Positions 57,600-64,000 of a stretch of 64,000 nucleotides of DNA are shown here, one piece after another (position 1 is the stretch's first letter; each line of letters starts with the position of its first letter). The stretch is from Alligator mississippiensis (Eukaryota; Chordata; Crocodylia; Alligatoridae). The position numbers and the translations under genes were made by a program. The stretch spans positions 56,343,444 to 56,407,443 of the forward strand of contig NC_081832.1 of assembly GCF_030867095.1 (NCBI RefSeq), in the 5' to 3' direction. Below the pieces are notes generated by a model, which worked only from the letters and a program-made list of their open reading frames with translations, did no database searches and was not told the DNA's origin.

Positions 57600-60500
57600 G
57601 TAAATGTCTGTTCATTTCCGTTTCAATTTAATATGTGCAGTTTAGATGAACCTGCAAAGACTGAATTGATTCAGCCTCAGGGTTTTTGACTGTCTGTACT
57701 TCTTGTGGTAGAAGTACCTTATTATCACTCTCATTTCATTTCAGTATGTATAAAAGAAAGAAAATCTTCACCTGTTCGGGATAAATCTAGCATGCTTATA
57801 ACATGAGTGAGCCCTTAAAGCAAATAATAAAATGGGACAGACTGCACCATGCAGAACATAATATCTAGCTGGTATTTCATAAAGAGTGGCCGCCTTAATC
57901 TCCAAATCGTTGAGCTATATCCACATAAGCTGAGTGACCCTAGCTATTACTGTCTGGCATTGATGGGATGCCTCTATTGTGTGGCAGCTAAACAAGTGTT
58001 CAACGTAAATAAGTACTTTCATTAGTGGAGGTAACAGCCACTGATCTCGGTCATGCCCTGTAGCAACCTTAATGACTTTTTGAGCAGTTTCTATGCTCCC
58101 AATCATTCAGGAATACTCTTGCTAACTTGCAGCATACTGACAGGTAGCTATGAATCATTGTAGATGTGGTTATCTGACACTGATTTAAAAAGCCTCCATA
58201 ATGTAAGCTTAAAAAGCTTCTAAAAGCCATGGCGAAACAAGCAATTTAACTATCAGCTGGGAATGCCCTCTTTTCTTTCCTCTGGTAAAGGCTGTCATCA
58301 CAGGTATTTATTGTTCCATCATCACACAAGGAAGGAGATGAGGATGCTGCTTTTTGTTCCTTCATTGTCATTGTTCTTATGGCCCTCTCTGAAACACAAA
58401 GGAGACTGGTAATCAGTGAACACTTTGCAGAGCTGTCTCCATGACTTCTCTTTCCTGTCACTTCCTATATGCAGGTTATGAAAAATGCATTGCATGCTGA
58501 GGTGAATTTTCAGAGCAGTTCTTTGGGATAAGCAAGAGGATTAATTGCACAGCTCTTAATGGGAGTTTCACCCTTGATTGCCAGTACTCATTGCTAGTAA
58601 AGGCTCACCATTGTGACCAATGCTTGCTTATGTAAGCTCAGTGCAAAATGCTTTGGGTTTTTGTTTGCAATTCCTACATTTAAAATGTTTGGATTGCATT
58701 TCAAATGAGCCTGCCCCAGTCACTGAACAAATAAAGTGCTCTGTGCCTCAGTGAATATAGATTCTATGTAATAATTTCTGCCTACCTTGCAGTGGTGTTG
58801 CAAGGCTCACTCTTACTTTGAGATCATCTGTGGGTGCAGTCCGAAACCAGCACTGAGAAATATCTAATGACCAGGGAGATGTGTTCCCAACAGCTGATAG
58901 GTAAAATGCATCCCTTGAACTTCTCCTTCTCTGGCATTTTGTTGTTCTTACTGTAGATGGCAGCATGGTACTAACATTTAGGTGTAGCCAGTTCTCTGAA
59001 CTCTCCATCTAAATTTAGGCAGAATGATCCGCAGAAGAGTTTAATAAAGGTTGCTCTCTTGTTCTTTTTTCTCTCATGCAGTTTTGACATCCACCTCTTT
59101 GGACTTGTTCCATAAATTGTGGCAATAAAGGATTCTGATGATGTTAAAATGGAATCTAAAGGTATGTGGCAAAGACTTTAATTAAGCCCACTGGCAATTG
59201 TCTTCTGACTCAAGAGTTTATGAATCTATAAGGTGTTTCCATTATTTTTAATAGATTGTTAACACTTGGTAGATCTCAAGGGTCTCACAAGTGCTTTTGC
59301 TTGGATGCTTGACTAATACTGAGTGTCCCAGAGCACACAAGAACACACAGTATTTTGGAACTGCACTATCCTTTTGGCTCTCAAAATAATGGATGTTGCT
59401 AACTGACTGACTTTATGGAAATCTATTATTTATTAACATTCTTTTTTACTTACTTGCCACAGTGAAATAGCTGGTATTCACAGCAGGTCACACAGATCTC
59501 TCCATGTTTCAACTATTGTAGAATTAAGTGCATAATACAGGGTTTTGAGTTTTACTCTGAGGCACAGGGCACTGGTCGCTGTCTGAGGCAGATTTCTAAC
59601 CAAGGTAAAATGCTGCAATATTCAAGTAAGAAAGTTCCCATGAAATAAAATATTCTTTCCAAAACCTCAAAAAAACCCCAACAAAATATGATAGGCAATT
59701 CAGTTGCTGTTGTAGAATACTGATGATCATTGTAAAACTAAATTGTCCCAAATAGTGGCATTGGAAGGCACAGTGTTTTGGACGAATTGTGTTTCTTTAA
59801 AGGAAAGGTAATGTCGTGATAGACCAGATCCTGCTCTCCAATGAGAAATAATTTTCCTTTTGACATAAGTGGAAGCAGCTTCAAATCAAAATACACATGA
59901 TGATGTGAAAACTGAATTCTAGTCCCTCTCTGTGTTCAATACTATTATGCTTGTTTCCTAGCCATGGGATTACTGCAAGTATTTTTTTTTTTTTGCCTGA
60001 TTGCAAAGGAGAGAAGTATGCATTACAGCTTGGGTTTCTAGCCCACCTGTGTTTATATAAGAAATGGAATGAAAGGTTTAAAGAGTATCTATTTTCCTGA
60101 CAAAAACATACTTTTCAAGTGCAGCAAAGGTAATGGTTTGGGGGAAGGAGCAGATTTTCTCCTAGTGTACTGTTGAGCATACAGAGTGAGACAAATTGTG
60201 CAGTGTCTATTTCTCTCTTTATCCTTCACGTTCTCAGGATAACCTACTTTTCTTGCTCTAGCATTTCCTTGGAGATTTCTACTTTCTGTGAAAACACCAA
60301 AGTCTGCAGTATCTAGTAGAAAGCAGGCCAATCAATATTTGTGTTTGATGAAAAGAAGCAAGTTCTTTAAAGTGCATCTCTGAGGAGGATGCTACCAAAA
60401 GGTCCTCATACCTGTATCTTCTCTCTGGTATATATCTATTTGTTTTTGAAGGGGTAAGATGCTATGTATGTTCTGTGCTGAAACGGATCTTTCCTATGAC

Positions 60501-60800
60501 TATATCTGCATTGAATTATGTAAAATCACATTCAACTAATTTTAGAACTCCATGGGAAGTAACCTAGTAATGCTGTATTGCTTAAAGGCAGGTGGGTTGA
60601 GGGGGAGAGTGTATGGAAGGCTGAGGATGAGAAGCCAAATCATAAGTGTCAGCTGAATAACCCTAAAGTTTGAGGTACATTTTAAAGAGGGTTATTACAC
60701 TAAACCTCTTTTTACAGTGTATTTGCTCTTTTACTATTTTAATCCCACAGCCTACCACATATGAACAGCAGCTCTCAGAGTCTCTTGAGAACTACTTAAA
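57600..60800. other. intergenic stretch, nothing recognised
   Basis: These 3.2 kb of AT-rich sequence have only short open frames without likeness to known proteins. Confidence 0.4.
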
Positions 60801-60801
60801 C

Positions 60802-61833
60802 TAGGAGTTGGCAATTATTTCAACTGGAGGGCCGCTTAAAGAGTTTTGGTGAGCTGTTGAGGGCTGCACACAAAAAATTAATGGTGAAGATTATAATTTT
60901 CACAAACTATAGATAAAACAAAAATCATAAGCTAAAAATCTACGACAAAATATTTTAATTTTATTTAAAAAAATATTTGTTCTCCTGATTTTATGTGGGG
61001 GGTAGTAGCGTATATAGATGCAATTTGCATAATAGCTCAAAACAAAGTCTCTGTCTCTCAAGGGAACCAAAACCAGCCAGCAGGAGACGCAGCCAAGGGA
61101 AGAGCCCTGCTACTGCCCAGCCCACCTCCCCCCCGCCCTGATTCACAAGGGAGCTTCTGCCTCAGCCTGTACCCCAACATGCCCCTCAAGAGCCTCCTAC
61201 AGCCCAAATCTTCCTGTCCTCTCCCCCTTCCTATTTATACTTGCCCCCAAAGTCTGGCAAAGCCCAGAAGCCCCGTAACAGTCTTCCCTAGCTCCCCTCA
61301 AGGGCCTGCACCCACCCACAGCCCAGGAATCCCCCTTCCCTTAGGAGGAGATCCAGCTTCAGGAAATGGGGGGCAGCTTCACCTGGGTAGATAGGATGGG
61401 AGCTGTGCTGGGTGCAGCTGGGAGGTGGCATGTGACTGGGCTGGGTCACGGCACTCTACTTGGAGGTGGGAGTGGGGCTGAGACTTGGGTTCACCTGCAA
61501 GGAGACACTGGGGAAACTCTGCTGCCTCTGGCCACAGGAGTGGAGTGCCTACCACACAGTCCTAGCACCCAAGGCAGCTTCTGCTAGCTCTAAGCTGCAG
61601 GCAGGAGGGGTGTTGCAAGCCCAGCCCAAGTAGGAGCACTGGGGCTAAGCATGGCTCACCCAGAGCCTGCTGCATAGAGCCAGGCTGGCAGGAGGGCAAG
61701 GCTGCTTCTGCCTACTGCCCCCTGTAGCACCAGTAGAAGCCGGAACCAGAGCCACCATCTGTGCTGCCCACCCACGGGCTGGACAGAATCACCTGGCTGG
61801 TGGGATATGGCCCGTGAGCTGTAAGCTGCCCTG
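60802..61833. mobile_element. hAT-like element, about 1.0 kb
   Basis: The ends TAGGAGTTGGCAATTATTT and, on the other strand, CAGGGCAGCTTACAG match the CAGGGGTGGGCAA family seen at 28500. The flanks ACTTAAAC / ATTTAGAC are a decayed 8-bp duplication. The interior is GC-rich and non-coding. Confidence 0.68.
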
Positions 61834-62152
61834 ATTTAGACTGTAAGTTCTCTGAGGCAAAGGCCATTTTAATCTTGTGCTGAGAGGTGTACAAACTTGA
61901 TTATGGCCTGTGAGTTCTAATGACTAGTCACTAATTTTTAGGATTTGATTAGTTTTATGCAGAGGCATTGATATGGAGGTATGGACAAGAAAACAGACTG
62001 GTAGCCCCTGAACAAACATCAGCTAAAGCAAACACTATGGGAGGATATCAACATTATATCCTAGCTACCAAATCTGATCTTTGCCTCTTTTTCTCTGTAA
62101 GCTGGACAGTGGCAATACTGTGATGTTATAGTAGAACTGGCTGAATCTAAAC

Positions 62153-62280
62153 CAGGGGTGGGCAATTATTTAGGCTAGAGGGCCACTTATCTTCCCCCCC
62201 ACCACTTACCTGAATTTCCCTGTCCCATGGAGGGAGGCAGGAACAGCCCCAGAGTCCCAGACCAGAAGACTCTGCTAGGC
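62153..62280. mobile_element. left end of a CAGGGGTGGGCAA hAT-like element
   Basis: CAGGGGTGGGCAATTATTTA followed by GGCTAGAGGGCCAC closely resembles the left end at 60802. The right end is not found; the sequence runs into a repeated 77-bp unit. Confidence 0.55.
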
Positions 62281-62287
62281 ATGGTGA

Positions 62288-62355
62288 AAGCAGTGCCGAA
62301 CAGAGGTGAATAATCACTTCCCTTGATCTGCTAGTAATGCTCCTACCACGTCCTC
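62288..62355 (-). mobile_element. CR1 internal stub
   Basis: GCCGAACAGAGGTGAATAAT then CACTTCCCTTGATCTGCTAG matches the CR1 text seen in reverse at 29885-29940 and 63720-63760. It is about 65 bp and lies between two copies of a 77-bp repeat. Confidence 0.65.
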
Positions 62356-63191
62356 TTGGTCTGGTGATCTATAGCACAAAGCCACCACAACATCACCCTC
62401 GTTGCTCTCCCCTCTAACCTTAACCCAGAGACTTTTCAACAGGCCAGTCCCCAGTTTCATACTGGAGCACCAAGCAATTATATGGCTCTTTTACATAAAG
62501 TACAACTTCTCTTCTTCCTTGCCTGTCCTTCCTGAACAGTTTGGAGGACTGGAGCGATCACCCGCAGTCCTCCCCTGTCTCCAATCCCCTGCTTCTTATC
62601 TAAATTTCCCTCTCCTGCAGAGGGAGGCAGGAACAGCCCCAGGTTCCCAAGCCAGAAGCCTCTGCTAGACTTCAAATCAGTGCCCAAACTATAATTTATC
62701 TCCTTGAACTTCATGAATTTCCCTATTGCAAAGTGATGTTGCACTGACCTCTGTTTGCATGAAACTTTGTGATTTTTTTTTTTAAAGTCAATACTATTTC
62801 CTATACGAAATAAGTTTTTCCAAGTACAGACACATATTAGGGAGATGTTAAGAATGCTTTAAACTGGTAAGTGACTGATGCAGACTTTAAAGTAAAATCT
62901 CAGCAATCTCAAGCTTTGAAGCAATAAGCCAAAGAAATTTTAATGATGGAATTAAAATGTTAATACAGCCCAATTTTTCTATGGACTAGAAGTGAAATCC
63001 TGGCATCATCATAGTCAATAGTGTTGCCTTCAGTGGATCCAGACTTTCACCCATTCTTGCTTAATACAATATATTTACTTTTGAGAATGATTTCCCCGAA
63101 GTAAGATTAATACAAAGATGGCACCATTATTAATGGAAGCATTCCTGAAATGGATAGGCTGCAAAATGCTGAAAAAGATTTCACATGAATT

Positions 63192-64000
63192 GTAGAATGA
63201 TAGAAAATTAGGGTTGGGAGGGACCTCAGCAGGTAATCTATTCCAACCCCCTGCTCGGAGCAGGACCATCCCCAACTAGATCATCCCATCCAAAGCTTTT
63301 TCTAGCTGGGTCTTAAAAACCTCCAAGGATGGAGTTTCCACCACCTCATTGGGTAACCTGTTCCAGTGTTTTACTACCCTCCTAGTAAGAAAATGCTTCC
63401 TAATATCTAACCAAACTTCCCTTGCTGCAACAGGAAACTGTTGCTCCTTGTTCTGTCATCTGCCACCACTGACAACAGTCTAGCTCCATCCTCTTTTGAA
63501 TTCCCCTTCAGGTAGTTGAAGGTTGATATTAAATCCCATCTGTCTCCCTCCTCTCTAGACTAAATAAACCCAGTTCTCTCACCCCCTCATAAGTCATGTC
63601 TTCCAGGCCCCTCACAATTTTTGTTGCCCTCCAGTGGGCCATCACAAATTTGTCCACATCCTTTCTTTAGTGGGGGGCCCAAAACTGAACACAGGACTCC
63701 AGATGTGGCCTCACCAGTGCTGAATAGAAAGGAATAATCACTTCCTTTGACCTGCTGGCAACACTCCTACCAGTGCAGCCCAGTATGCCATTAGCCTTCT
63801 TTGCAACAAGGACACACTGCTGGCTCATATTCAGCTTATTGTCCACTGTAATCCTCAGATCCTGTTCTGCAGAGCTGTTGCCCAGCCAGTCAACCCCTCG
63901 ACTGTACCGATGCATGGGATTGTTCTAGCCTAAGTTCAGGACTTTGCATTTGTCCTTGTTGAAGCTCATGATATTTTGTTTGGCCCATTGATCCAATTTG
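63192..64000 (-). mobile_element. CR1 LINE, 3' part, running off the right edge
   Basis: AATGATAGAAAATTAGGG then the complete CR1 3' region in reverse, passing into RT coding sequence (LNMSQQCVLVAKKANGILGC near 63830-63770). It is close to the copy at 27518-31455 and continues past the window. Confidence 0.93.

Noticed and set aside
1-64000. tRNA, rRNA or other structured RNA genes
   Set aside because: I looked for cloverleaf arms and box A/B patterns by eye and saw none convincing; a covariance search would be needed to exclude small RNAs.

Overview
The window looks like nuclear DNA of a non-avian reptile, most likely a crocodilian, though a turtle cannot be excluded. It has spliced genes with short GT-AG exons, CpG-island promoters, many CR1 LINE copies on both strands, many short hAT-like and Tigger-like DNA transposons, and Penelope-like elements. 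The species call is an inference from repeat content and gene order.

Three vertebrate genes lie in the first 25 kb, in the order and relative orientation known from human 5q34. HMMR is on the minus strand and enters from the left edge; its first five coding exons (160 codons) can be placed between 6840 and 1312. NUDCD2 is on the plus strand and complete: four exons, 7099-14664, 157 residues, sharing a 258-bp head-to-head CpG promoter with HMMR. CCNG1 (cyclin G1) is on the minus strand and complete: five coding exons from 24834 to 21268, 295 residues, with a non-coding first exon near 24955-25040 behind a TATA box. NUDCD2 and CCNG1 converge tail to tail.

The promoters carry readable regulation. 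The HMMR/NUDCD2 interval has a CHR-type TTTGAA and two CCAAT boxes 33 bp apart, the layout of G2/M genes. CCNG1 intron 1 carries a perfect 20-bp p53 site, fitting its known role as a p53 target. The CCNG1 leader also carries an upstream ORF whose stop overlaps the cyclin start codon once exons 1 and 2 are joined.

From about 25.5 kb to the right edge I find no host gene. This fits the long desert known between CCNG1 and the GABA-A receptor genes. It is made of CR1 copies (26.2-27.0, 27.5-31.5, 44.7-46.5 and 63.2-64.0 kb), hAT-like elements with 8-bp target duplications, two Tigger-like elements, Penelope-like pieces, larger unclassified inverted-repeat elements (31.7-33.6, 34.6-36.9, 43.4-44.6, 55.0-55.8 kb), a proline-rich minisatellite at 35.6-35.9 kb, microsatellites, and stretches where I recognise nothing (37.0-38.6, 46.7-50.1, 57.6-60.8 kb).

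The most informative structures are nested insertions. A CR1 carries a second LINE with an exact 11-bp duplication, and a hAT element that itself holds a further hAT-like element and a CR1 stub. A Penelope-like tail sits inside a Tigger copy whose uninterrupted relative lies 7.5 kb away. A pair of inverted Penelope-like arms is flanked by an exact 11-bp direct repeat and split by a CR1.
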